The notes under the pieces are model-generated. The model ran no database searches. It was not told the DNA's origin and saw only the letters and a list, made by a program, of their open reading frames with translations. 64,000 bases of DNA, from the NCBI GenBank assembly GCA_030280995.1, contig JASXTE010000005.1, forward strand, positions 36,598,203 through 36,662,202, written 5' to 3'. Made by a program: the position numbers and the translations under genes. Source of the DNA: Hemileia vastatrix. Taxonomy: Eukaryota; Basidiomycota; Pucciniomycetes; Pucciniales; Zaghouaniaceae. The stretch's first letter is position 1. Every line of letters begins with the position of its first letter. Positions 23,378 to 33,441 of the stretch are shown here, piece by piece.

Positions 23378-24351
23378 GACGGATTTCCCTACACCGACTC
23401 CCACGCCTAACACCCTAAAGTGGATGGGGGTGTTGTTACACGACAATTTTCAAAGACTTGCACGGCCTGCAAGTTGATGGAGTATTTTTGAGTGGAGAGC
23501 ACGGAGACACGAGGGCCTCCCCAGAAGTGGGAGTTTTGCCGATGGAGAAGGGTGGCATGTGACGCCTTAGCAAAGAATGCCGACATTGAGAGTCAGTTTA
23601 CTAAGATGAAGTATTGGGTGATCCCCAAAATGAAGGAAGTAGTCTAGGAAATTTGGGATGTGTCCATTGGGGATGATCAATTGGTGGGGGAGAATGAGGA
23701 GGAAGTTGAGGATGATGTGATAACCTGGTGACTAGGGATGCAAGAAAGAGGCGGGACATCGAAGAGGAAGTTGACCAATTGGTCGATGAGGAAGAAGAAA
23801 TTCCCATCTCGAGGAAAACCCCGAAAAAAAGACAGGTGGTCATCAAAGATGACAAAGAGGAGAGGGAGGTGGCAGAGAAGGTCACTCTTAAATTATTTTT
23901 GGAGGCTGACCCAATCTTTGAAGTAAGTTCACTTTTTTATAATTCATAAATTTAATTACTGATGATCCTGTTTTAGAATTCAGACGTCATCATCAAAGTC
24001 CCTACAGCGGAAGCTTAAAATGTGGAACCCACTGCTGTAGAAGTGGCAGTGTCGGTGGAGGATAGGTTACCAACTGTTACCTTGAGGGAGGAAAACGAAG
24101 AAACCCTTGATCAAGTATGGTCGAAGAAGCCTCGTCAGGTTCAACGAGCAAAATTTATTGAAGAATTGAGCGGCAAGATTGATAAAATTGTCAATGCCGC
24201 TTCCTTCGACATAGCCGAGGAGCTACTTGAACCTGGGGAATTGATTCCGGTAGGAGAGGGGGAGAATTTTGAAAAATGTAGAAAGGAGATAAGGGAAATT
24301 TTGGAGAAGATGAAGGGATTGGTTTGGGAGAAGATAAAAGAGAAAATTTAA
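23378..24351 (+). pseudogene. G antisense ORF with intron, coiled-coil/acidic, Cys-bearing N-part
   Basis: Lies on the strand opposite to gag-pol, between chromodomain and 3' LTR. ATG 23378 starts MTDFPTPTPTPN. The next ~250 bp are frame-broken but include TCTACKLMEYF and EFCRWRRVAC, a possible Cys cluster. From 23728 the frame is highly charged (RDIEEEVDQLVDEEEEIPI, KTPKKRQVVIKDD). A 54-bp GTAAGT...TTTTAG intron (23923-23976) joins it to 24022-24351 (QRAKFIEELSGKIDKIVNAA, FEKCRKEIREILEKMKG); one TAA at 24016-24018 breaks the joined frame. An intron on this strand means it was transcribed and spliced in its own direction. Function unknown; the charged helical C-part suggests a nucleic-acid or chromatin-associated protein. 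Confidence 0.6.
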
Positions 24352-24359
24352 AATGAAAA

Positions 24360-25060
24360 GAGAAAAGAAGAAAAAGAAATGTAGAAACAATTTGTATTTA
24401 GTTATTTTATTTTGTTATTTTATTTAGAATTTTAATATTTATTTTTATAAGATTTGAATGAGAGAAGAAAGAAGAAGAAGAGAAAAAATAGTTGATTGAA
24501 AAAATTTGTTGTAAAGAAAATTTAATGAAAAGAAAAAAATTTGTTATTTAAGTTTGTTAATTGAAGATTTGAGGGATTTTAGTTATTTGAAAAAAGAAAA
24601 GAAAGAAAAGGAAAAGAAGAAATAAAAATTTTAAGAGGATTTTGAAAGAAAGAAGTAATTTGTTTCGAAGAATTTAAAAGAGTGATTTAGAAGTTAAAGT
24701 GAAGTTCGAGAAAGATGGTTGTGTAATGTTTGTAAAGAATTTTGATAGTTCGAAGAAAAGAAAATTTTAAAGAAAGAATGTATATAGAAAATTGAGAAAT
24801 TTTTTTTTTATTTTCATTTGTTTTATTTTATTTTATTTTAATTTGGTTTTATTTTAATTTAATTTAATTTTATTCTTAATTTTATTTTATTTTATTTTTA
24901 ATTTAATTTTATTCTTATTTTTATTTTATTTTATTTTTATTTTATTTTATTTTAATTTAATTTAATTTAATTTATTTTTTTAAAGAAAGTTAAAAAATTT
25001 TGAAAAGAAAAAGAATAAAGAAGAAAACAAAAGAATTTTTTTAGAAGTAAAGATGTTTTA
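24360..25060. repeat. AT-rich low-complexity tract in G (TTTTA pentamers)
   Basis: A purine-rich then T/A-rich stretch; 24805-24980 is largely TTTTA/TTTAA repeats. It separates the 3' end of gag-pol (minus) from the end of the antisense frame (plus). No gene. Confidence 0.75.
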
Positions 25061-25064
25061 GATT

Positions 25065-26633
25065 TTAGAAGAAAAAAAAACAGAGAAAAAAGAAAGGAAA
25101 AAAATAAAATAAAAGAGAGTTTTGAGGTTTTGGTTTTAAAGGATATTTAAGATGAAAAGATTTTAGGAGTTCAGGGGCGTTAGAAACATTGATGGCTGGT
25201 TCCCAGGATGTTTTGTCTGAGTCATCAAGGAAGCCTTCCCATTTCAAGAGGTATTGAAGTTTCCCCTTGCGCATTCTTGAATCAAGGATATGGCTTACTT
25301 CCCACTCTAGATGGTCTTCTACTTCAACCGGTTCCGGAGGAGGTTGGTTCTTGCCCGGGTATGTTTCTCAAGCCAGTTCCAGGAGAGATACGTGAAAAAC
25401 AGGGTGAATAGCCTGCCTTTTAGGAGGTAGCTTGAGTCGAAATGCAGTTTTAGAGACTTCAGAGTCAATTTCGAATGGCCCCAAACGTTTTTAAGCCAGT
25501 TTCTTTGATGGTCGAGTCGTTCAAATGTTTCGTGCGTCGAGCCATACCTTGTTGCCTGGTTTAAAAGAAGGAGTAGTTTGTTGATGTTTGTTGGCCTGTT
25601 CCTTGTACCTTCAAACCGCTAATTCCAAATTTGATTTAAGTTCCTCTTGGAGTCATGATATGGTTTGAAGATAATGTTCTGCAGGATGATTAGTTCCTAC
25701 ATGGATTGAATTGAATCGAGGATGTCTTCCATAAACAGTTTCAAAAGGAGATTGTTGTGTTGAAGAATGAGTCGAGTTATTATAAGCAAATTTGGCCAAT
25801 GGTAACCATGTGGTCCAATAATCTTGTTGGTAACTGACATACATTCAAAGGTATTGTTTGAGGATTTGGTTGACCCTTTCTGTTTGCCCATTGGTTTCAG
25901 GATGATAGGCTGTGGAGAGTTTCCTTGTGATATTGAGTTGTCGACACAGTTGAGTCCAGAATGTGGATACAAACAATGAGCCTCTATCTGAAATAGTATC
26001 ATTAGGTAAGCCGTGTTTGGAAAATACATATTCTAGAAACAATTTTGACAAATCTTCTGCTGTAGCAGTAGTAGTGGTTTTAATAAAAATAGACATTTTT
26101 GAAAATCTATCTACTATTACTAATAAAGCATCAAAATTATTAGAAAGAGGAAGTTGAGAAATAAAATCCATCGATAAATATTCCCAAGGTTTAGAGTGAA
26201 TAGGAAGTGGTTAAAGCAACCCATACTTCCAGTGACAGGGAACCTTATTCATATTACATTTGTAACAAGATTTTATATAGGCCTTGATTTCCCTGGTCAT
26301 ACCTGGCCAGAAGAAATCCCTCTCTATTAACTGGTAGGTTTTATCAACCCCAAAATGACCAGCTAATGGAGAATCATGTCGACTATTGAAAATCCATAAT
26401 TTTATATCATTGTTGTTGGGTATGACTACTCTACCTTCGAAGACTAATAGACCTGATTCAATACTAAATCTTTTGGCCCCTTGCTTCGAGAGTATTTTGT
26501 CTTTTAACCCTAAACAATAATCGTCCTTCGACTGAGCTTTGAGAATGTTGGATAGTGGATTTCGAAACGATTGAATTGTCATTGAATTAAGTTGATGAGT
26601 CATTAACATTGATTCGTTGAAGATTGTTTTCAC
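25065..26633 (-). pseudogene. G integrase with C-terminal chromodomain
   Basis: On the minus strand: H2C2 zinc finger (HDSPLAGHFGVDKTYQ ... CYKCNMNK, about 26270-26410), catalytic core with MDFISQLP (D), ISDRGSLF (D) and NGQTERVNQ (E), then [18 protein letters not shown] and the chromodomain (KGKLQYLLKWEGF...TSWEP, about 25130-25274). Stops near 25660, 25845 and 26212 plus decay at 25280-25650 break the frame. The D-D-E triad is intact. Chromodomains in such elements tether the integrase to histone marks. Confidence 0.9.
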
Positions 26634-28083
26634 ATTTGTTGGGTTTTTTCAGCAAATGCGTCCCCCACTGTGGGTAAACGTTGTCCCGACATGACAAGAT
26701 ATCTGGGACAATGCAGTTCTTACCTGGGCGATAGGAAATAGAAAAAGGAAATTCAGACAGAAATTCAGCCCACCTGGCTTGATGCCTGGTTAACACTTTG
26801 GAAGACATAAATTATTTCGAAGCATTATGGTCTGTTAAAATTTGAAAAGGACTATCTAAGCTGAGAAGAAAAGAGCGCCATTTTTTAAGACAATGAATAA
26901 TAGCTAAAAGCTCTTTGTCATGAATTTCATAATTTAATTCTGCTGCAATGAGTTTGCGTGACTCAAAAGCAATAGGATGAAACAGTTTTGTTTCTGGATT
27001 CAATTGAGAAATGACCCCTGCAATAGCATAATTGCTTGCATCTGTCTCGACTATTGTTGAAGCAGAATGATCAAAGTGTCGAAGAATTGGAGCTGTGGTG
27101 AATGCCGTCTTCAATGCTTCAAATTCCTTTTGTGCTGTAGAAGTAAAAACAAAAGGAATATCTTTTCTAAGAAGAGAAGTAAGATTGGAAATATATTTAG
27201 AGTAATCTTTAATAAATCTTCTATAGAAATTTGCAAAACCCAAAAATCCCTGGAGGGATTTAACGGATTTGGGCTCAGGCCATTCCAGGACCTTTTGAAC
27301 TTTTTTGTTGTCCATGACTAAACCATCAGTGGACAACGTAAACCCCAAAAAATCAATAGATTTAAGATGGAATTTGCATTTATTATGCTTGGCATAGAGA
27401 CCGTGATCTTGAAGTTGATTTAAAACCTGTAAAACATGATGAATATGTTCATCTAGTGTCTTCGAGAAAATTAAAATATCATCTAAATAGACGACAACAA
27501 ATTGTTTGACAACATCTTGAAAGATGTCATTGACAAAAGTTTGAAAAGTAGATGGTGCGTTACACAATCCAAAAGGCATAACTAAATATTCAAAACTACC
27601 AAATCTAGTGCACATTGCAGTCAGTGGTTCATGACCTTCCGCAATGCGAATAAGATTGTAAGCGCCTCTAAGATCAATTTTAGAAAAGAAATTAGCACCA
27701 TTAAAAAGGGTAAGAAGCAATGACATAGGAGGAACAGGATATGCATTCTTCTTAGTGACTGTGTTGAGCTTTCTATAGTCAACACACAACCTAAGACTAC
27801 CATCCTTCTTTTTTACAAAGAAGACAGGGGAGCCGGTTGTAGATTTACTGGCTCTGATGAAACCTTTGGCTACATTCTCTGCAATGTAGTCTCGAAGAAC
27901 TTGCGATTCGTCCTTCAACAAGGAATAGACAGGACCTGCCGGAGGTACTGGACCTATTAACTCTATCTGATGGTCGTAGGGTCGATGAGGTGGTAACTTA
28001 TTGGACTTGCGGATTGAAAAAACATTGAGGAAATCATGATAGATTTCTGGTAGAGTCGATTTCGTTGTCCTCATCATCTTCAA
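26587..28083 (-). pseudogene. G reverse transcriptase-RNase H, nearly intact
   Basis: 423 codons open (26812-28083): FVKKKDGSLRLCVDYRKLN, FSKIDLRGAYNLIRI, MPFGLCNAPSTFQ, active-site VVYLDDILIFSK, FLGFTLSTDG, WPEPKSVKSLQGFLGFANFY, then RNase H IVETDASNYAIAG, FESRKL, IHDKELLAI, TDHNASK. A stop at 26812-26814 stands where related elements have Tyr (TDHNxxKYF); the frame then runs on (FMSSKVLTRHQARWAEFL). The catalytic residues of RT and RNase H are present. One premature stop makes it formally a pseudogene. Confidence 0.92.
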
Positions 28084-28749
28084 GAGAATCTGTTGAGGGA
28101 AGACCAGAATTGATAGAGCATGATTTGATTACTTCAAGGCAATTTAAATCCTCTTTGAGTGAAGTCATCAAGCTAGAAGGGTTAGCCAATTGCTCATTTA
28201 AAGAAAGATCAGATGCTTGCAAGTCATCTGGCAGAGATTTTTCCTCTAGCAGGAAATTGTCAGGCGGGTTGTTTAATTCCCTATTGACATGCATTGAAGA
28301 ATCAGAAATATACTTAGTCTGTGGGGTGATCAATCCCCGTGTCCAATCAATTTCAGGATTCCAATGCGTTAAAAAGTCATGGCCAAGAATGGTATTGTCC
28401 ATCCTTGGGGCGTCCAAGACTGATAATTCCCACTTGAAGGGGGGGAAATTCGGAAAGTTGAAAACCCATAAAACTTTCTTACTGACCCAATATCTGGGTT
28501 CCTCTGATTCGACCAAGTAAATTGGAGTTTGATCGATATCTGTAAATGTCAGCTGTAGCTTCTCAGCGAAAGATAAACTAACAAAAGAAATTGAAGCTCC
28601 AGAGTCTATAAGACAACTGAAGGGGGTATCCTCCTTAAAAAGAATGAATCTCAAGCAGTTTAAGGCAACTCCAGTCCTTAAGACATGGAGGTTCTGTGCG
28701 CTGGGAGAGATAAGATAGTTTGCTTTGCACTCAAGTAAACTATCTACTA
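28034..28749 (-). CDS. G aspartic protease segment of Pol
   Basis: The minus-strand frame after the proposed -1 shift reads LVDSLLECKANYLISPSA, then the protease active site CLIDSGASISFVS and ILGHDFLTHWNPEIDW, then an acidic linker. This frame overlaps the RT frame by about 50 bp (28034-28083) but is in another register, so a one-base indel or a second shift separates them. It sits directly after the gag zinc knuckle. Confidence 0.82.
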
Positions 28750-28756
28750 GTTTTTT
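28750..28756 (-). promoter_or_regulatory. Slippery heptamer A AAA AAC for -1 frameshift at gag-pol junction
   Basis: On the minus strand gag codons TCA-AAA-AAC are followed by TAG TAG. The heptamer A-AAA-AAC is in the correct zero-frame register (X XXY YYZ). A -1 slip continues with CTA GTA GAT AGT, which is exactly the protease frame (LVDS). This is the known -1 frameshift signal type of many retroelements. Confidence 0.75.
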
Positions 28757-29940
28757 GACTTTGAACTAGTACCTTCTCTTTCCTTCAATTTTACACAATC
28801 TTCAAGCTTGTGCTTACCCCCACAATACATACATAACCCATTATCTGCTCGCCTCTTCCTCTCAGCTTCTTTAAGTTCCCCTTTAGGATCCAGTACTTTG
28901 CTGATATCACCTGGGGTCAAGCTTTTTGGTCAAGGTTTGTTCTTTCCCTTGTTGGGTTTGGATTGAGCTGAGGAGGATTGAGTTGTTTGTGGGTGAGAAG
29001 AAGGTCCAGAATTAAAATTTAGGCCTTGAGATTTGTTGGCGTATCGACGATGTTGCAGTCGTCCTTGGTAAACGCTGTCAAGCTCGAGGGTTCGATCCAT
29101 TAAATCCGTTAAAGTAGTCATTTTCTGACCGTGAAGATTTAATTGATCCAGAATCCTCGATGGAAGTCCCTTTTTGAAATGATAATTGAGAGCAGCATCA
29201 TTCCAACCTACTCGAGTTTGAAGAGCTCTGAAGTTCGAGATATATTCAGAGGCTTTACCATTATCACTCATGCGAAGAAAATCAAGTTCAATTTCTGCGT
29301 TTTCAGCTTCATTAGGGTCACTGAACAACGTGAAGAGTTGGTCTTCGAACTTTTCCCAATTATTAATAAGTAAATGGGTTTTGGTCGAAGAGAGCATGAG
29401 AAGATAAGGTTCAAACAATCTTGATGCTTTTACGGCCAGAAATGAAGAAGCATAAACAACCTTCAATTGGTTGTTATTGAAGGTTCAAGGGTCATTATGG
29501 AACAGGAGCTTGCAGGTTTGCAAGAAGGGCCGCAATCTGTCTGGATGTTCTCCATCAAATTTATCAGGAGATTTCATAGAAGGGGTTTTGAACTTAGATC
29601 CCTCTGAAGACGTTGGATTTGAAAGGGTTTTCATGAAAAGTCTCATGAAATCTTCCAGAGAGTTAGATGGTCCAGGTTCTGAGGATTGACCAGAAGGGTG
29701 ATTGGCAGGGGCGGATGGTGCCTCGTTTATTGTATCCTCTCCTTCTTCTTCATCACTAGAATCCTAAAAATCTTGTGGGATGTCTTCTAAAGATTGAACT
29801 GAATGTTGCCGTTCCCTAAGGTCGAGTGGTTCCAAAGAGTGAGTGCGGGAAACAGACCTTGTGGCTGTTGGCCTGCCCCTAGCCCGAGCTCTAGTAGTAG
29901 TGCCCGTAGGAGGAGTGCCTTATACAGGTGCCATTTTAAA
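28757..29940 (-). pseudogene. G Gag with zinc knuckle
   Basis: Minus strand: N-terminal Ser/Pro/acidic region (SLEDFMRLFMKTLSNPTSSE), capsid-like core (FKTPSMKSPDKFDGE, LLINNWEKFEDQLFTLFSDP, EYISNFRALQTRVGWND, FKKGLPSRILDQL), basic Ser/Gln linker, and one knuckle CMYCGGKHKLEDC (C-x2-C-x3-H-x4-C, about 28810-28850). Single stops near 29764, 29488 and 28928 interrupt it; that at 28928 is a TGA that would be CGA Arg before a C-to-T change. The text is close to rust chromovirus Gag sequences I remember. Confidence 0.85.
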
Positions 29941-29991
29941 ATTTTTAAAAACACCTAAAAGGACATAGTAGTGAAAGAATGTGAACTACGG

Positions 29992-30005
29992 AGAATTAAA
30001 TTATA
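29992..30005 (-). promoter_or_regulatory. G self-complementary primer-binding site
   Basis: One base inside the 5' LTR end, the minus strand reads TATAATTTAATTCT. No TGG tRNA site is present. The same LTR contains, on the minus strand, AGAATTAAATTATA at 30345-30332, the perfect 14-nt complement. This geometry (PBS starting 1-2 nt after the LTR, paired with the RNA 5' end) is that of Tf1/sushi self-priming. Confidence 0.75.
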
Positions 30006-30006
30006 C

Positions 30007-30810
30007 TGTCACTGGACAACCTAGGCACAAGGTCGAGGATGTTCCTGCAAGTGAGATGAAAGGTTTAGATACTTCTTCAAAGCACAGAGGGATGGTTCGA
30101 GGAAGTGATTCGAAGATGACTCGAAGGAAGATCTACTTCTTCAAGATATGTTTGAGAAGAATCCTAATATAGTTTGAAAGGTAATATAAAAATTCTTACA
30201 ATCTCACAAAGGGTTGGAAACTCAACAATCAAGATTTAGGATTTAGAAGTGATTATTGAGAAATGAAAGAAAGATACAATAATAATGATTTTCACTTTAG
30301 AGTTTTACCACTATTAACTATAAATACGTTTTATAATTTAATTCTAAGGAATATCAAACCAAAAAACCCAACCCTTTTTATATCCTTTACTCCTCCTCGC
30401 ATTGACCTCATACCCATCCACTATTCCGCACACCACAAACCATTTAAAATATATCCATTACATCTGGACCCTCCTCAATAACATCCGTTAAACCCTTAAT
30501 ACTTCACTAACCATTCCGTCCATGCTCACTACCCCTTAATAACCCACAGACATTTCATAAACCTTTTAATGTACTATTATATTGATTATTGCGCTGTGCG
30601 TCGCTTATTGAGAAAAAGACTAAGACACACTATTGGGTAATTGAAGAATTTAGATTTAGAGTTTAGACTAGCGCAGTTGAATAGCGAGTACACAAAGGAA
30701 AGTTGCAGTTGCTATGGAGAATTGCTTTCTGCGCTTCGAGTATGGATTTGAGCCCCTTATTTTTGATTTAATGAGCTGCTTTTGCCTCGAGTGTCACGTG
30801 GCGAGTGACA
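30007..30810 (-). repeat. G 5' LTR
   Basis: 804 bp, starts (minus) TGTCACTCGCCACGTGACAC and ends CCAGTGACA. Contains the promoter of G. Same length as 22461-23264. Confidence 0.95.
30332..30383 (-). promoter_or_regulatory. G LTR promoter: TATA box and predicted RNA start
   Basis: Minus strand GATATAAAAAGG (30374-30384) is a good TATA box. About 38 nt downstream begins AGAATTAAATTATA (30345-30332), the segment complementary to the primer-binding site. If transcription starts there, the RNA 5' end can fold back and prime, as in Tf1. Confidence 0.65.
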
Positions 30811-30890
30811 TTGCGGAAGATAATTGGGGTATAATGACTTATATCCACAATTAATTTAATTTTGGATCTGTCAACATTTATAACCCCTAA

Positions 30891-31268
30891 TTTTATACTC
30901 AAATATAACATTTTATCATTTGCCAGCTTGTTAATCATCTGAATTCACCCCCTCAGTTTTTCCTGTCACATCCCATCAATGATTTATATATTAGCAAGCT
31001 ACATGTTTCCAAATAATGTATCCTAATCATTATTCTTCTTGGCCCTAGATATCCCTACATTTCTGTCCAGAAACCTAAAATAAATTACTATCTACACACC
31101 TCACTCATGCTCTATTTCCACTCAAAGATTCATCTAAGTCATTTTCATCACTAAAATATTTTTTTAAGTCACTTGCACTACTCAAAAATTTGTATACAAG
31201 ACTTTACACAAGTAAAAAACAGAGCACAAGACATCTAGTGGTTTTCTTGGTCCCTGTTTGAGTATTGT
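30891..31268. other. Flank between elements B and D
   Basis: No gene. 30891-30925 resembles the repeated left flank of B (AATTTTATACT...ATCATTTGCC). GCACAAGACATCTAGT at 31224-31239 occurs again inverted at 58392-58407, on the far side of D. Confidence 0.5.
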
Positions 31269-32368
31269 TGTGGTCTTCCAACATTGGTAGAGGCCTTTGT
31301 TGGTCAATTTGGCACTGTTTTTGTGTGTCTTACTTGACATTGGTCAAATAATTACGTGTTATTTTAGTTTTACTCAGTGGATTTTGGGACTATGGGTATG
31401 TGGGTACTATTATTGGATAGCCTCAGTTTTTCTCTATATTTGAGGTCCTGTTGATATTTTTCATATTCCAAGTTTAAGGGGTCATTTACTCACTTTTCAA
31501 TTCTAAAAGATAGCTGTTTAATTTTGTTTTTTGTGTTTTATGGGATAACCTTAAGTCTTAGCGTTGAGTGCTTAGTACCATTAAGTGGAGCTAATTTGGC
31601 TCTATATTTTATTTCTTAATGTTGTCATAGCTTAATTTTGTGTTTAAAGGGTTTTAGTAGTTGTAGTAGATTTTTCTAAGTATTTTGGGCTTTATTGGAG
31701 GTTTTTAGTGGTTTTCTGGCTTCAGGGAGGTCCAGCTGCCTCTAGGCGGGCCGCCTGATATCAGGTGGCCCTCTTACCTTGGATATAGAAGGCTGGGGAG
31801 TGTTTCTAGAGGGTTTTTATTTAATTTGGCTGTCAAAAGTGCCAACTTAGTTGCAGTGCATGGATTTTTTAGGTGGTGGTCTGTGTGTACATACTGAAGA
31901 AGACAGTTTGGGGAAACTTTAATTATTATACAACCATCTGGTAATTATATCATTGTTTCTCACTCAGTTTTCACTGTTTTTTGGCCACAATTGGCTGTGT
32001 TTGTTGAAAGGTTAGTTCTTCATTTAACTCAACTTTGGAAACTGATTTCTCTGTTGTAGCTTTGAAACCTACATCAAGTATTTTTGCTGTGTTTGTGCAA
32101 CAAGTGCACTGTGTCTTTAGTTTCTGGTGTGGATTTCTCTACATTTCAGGTTTCAGGTTCTTTGGTTCTCAGTAGTCTGCTATTGGCTACTATAATGACT
32201 TGCAAAGCAGTCAAGAAGTGTGTTGGAAGGGGTATTGTAACAGTCTCTAATTTTCTGTAGCAAATAAATCTCACCTGGTATTTCTCAAAGGGACAGGGGT
32301 TTTTCTTTCCAGTTTTACTCCAACTCCCTTGGTCAAGGCCTATAGCTAGCACTATTGGAATTTCTACA
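31269..32368 (+). repeat. D 5' LTR
   Basis: Starts TGTGGTCTTCCAA, ends TTTCTACA. Matches 57153-58252 over full length. The following bases TTTCTGCTGCCCAACATGG show no standard tRNA primer site. Confidence 0.92.
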
Positions 32369-32670
32369 TTTCTGCTGCCCAACATGGGGTGAGGATTTGC
32401 TAGCTTTTCGGAATCTATGTTACTGTTGTACTCTCTTCTTTTGTGGACTCTTTGGGTATTTTGGATTTTTGGTGCTGTATCTCTCTGTGTTTGGGCTAGG
32501 GGGTCTTCTCTCTAGTTGGATTTGGTCCCTCCTAGGTCTCTGAAGGCTATTGGGGGGAATTTTGCTATCTATGGTGGAAATTTAGGGAGGTGTAATTGGA
32601 AATAGTTAGGATAGTAAGGATCAAGTAATGGAAAGGGAAAATTTGCTTTCAAGAGGAGGCAAGATTATTT

Positions 32671-33441
32671 TTGGAGATCTTTGAAGCTTCTGCTGATTTG
32701 GATGGGGTTTCTGATTTGGATAGGATGAAGCAGGTGATCTTCTTCATTGATGATAGAGAGGTGGTGAAGGAAGTTCTTAGGATGGAGGGATATAGGATTC
32801 AGGATTCAGGAAAGTTAAAAATGGAAATGATCAGGAGGTGGCCCACTGTGTTTTCAATGGATGATCTTTATGGCATTTCTAGGAAATGAGAAATGGATGG
32901 TGGTGTAACTTCTCTTGTTCAGTATGGTAAATTTATGGAGGAATTTGAAGAGGTTATGAATTATCTGGATTATAATGGTATGTCCTCTCATGAAATGGAG
33001 GCCAAGAGTTTATTTTGGAGTGCCATGGGTCTGGAGGTCAAAAAGGAGGTTCAGGGCTTTCTGTTAAAGGGTGGGCTGATGAAGACACTTCTAAATGGAG
33101 AAAGTAGGATTCCTGCTATAGGTGTTTTGAAGAGGGCTATTCTGGGACATCTTGAAAACCTTGTTTCTAAAGAGTTGGAACCTGAAAATGAAAATTTAAT
33201 GGATGGAAAGGTCCAGGAAGAAGTGGTAGATAATTCAGCTTCAGTGGAAATTTGGAATCACCCACTTTGGGAGATGATGATGTTTGTGATGTTTCAGAAA
33301 TTTATATTTCTTTCACAGATGATTTCAGTGGATCTCAAGAATGTGCTTCATTTAATGTTTTGGATATGTACACACTGGGTGATCAGTGTATCTTTTCAAA
33401 GGTGGATGAGCTCTGTGGAAGGAAAAATTGGATGTTCATGA
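32671..33441 (+). pseudogene. D Gag-like protein
   Basis: One frame with a single TGA at 32887-32889 (likely former CGA Arg). Text: LEIFEASADLDGVSDLDRMK, VVKEVLRMEGYRIQDSGK, VQYGKFMEEFEEVMNYLDYNG, AKSLFWSAMGLEVKKEVQGF. This matches the retrotransposon capsid fold (F..F..I..YL, AxxLFxxAL pattern) of basidiomycete Ty3 elements. No zinc knuckle seen. The start is unclear because TTG opens the frame and no in-frame ATG precedes it. Confidence 0.7.

Larger units (their letters stand above)
22461..30810 (-). mobile_element. G: full-length Ty3 chromovirus, minus strand
   Basis: Two LTRs of exactly 804 bp (22461-23264, 30007-30810), each TGTCAC...GTGACA-like, flanked by TTGTG (22456-22460) and TTGCG (30811-30815), a 5-bp duplication with one change. 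Interior on the minus strand: Gag with zinc knuckle, protease, RT, RNase H, integrase with chromodomain. An antisense spliced frame lies between chromodomain and 3' LTR. A few stops make it inactive, but most domains are open. Priming appears to be of the Tf1/sushi self-priming kind. Confidence 0.95.
18567..30887 (+). mobile_element. B: PIF/Harbinger-like element with TET-like and SANT relics, split by chromovirus G
   Basis: Starts AGGGGGTTTCAATG, ends CATTTATAACCCCT; flanked by AAT on both sides (18564-18566, 30888-30890). Termini and interior match element C. Order inside: transposase relic (+), multi-exon leader, TET-like oxygenase relic (+), SANT-like relic (-), then retroelement G inserted with duplication TTGTG/TTGCG, then the right end. 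Without G it is about 4.0 kb. All three genes are broken, so it is an older sister of C. Confidence 0.88.

Noticed and set aside
32369..32400. tRNA primer-binding site next to the D 5' LTR
   Set aside because: The bases after the LTR do not match a tRNA 3' end I know, and no LTR-internal complement was found.
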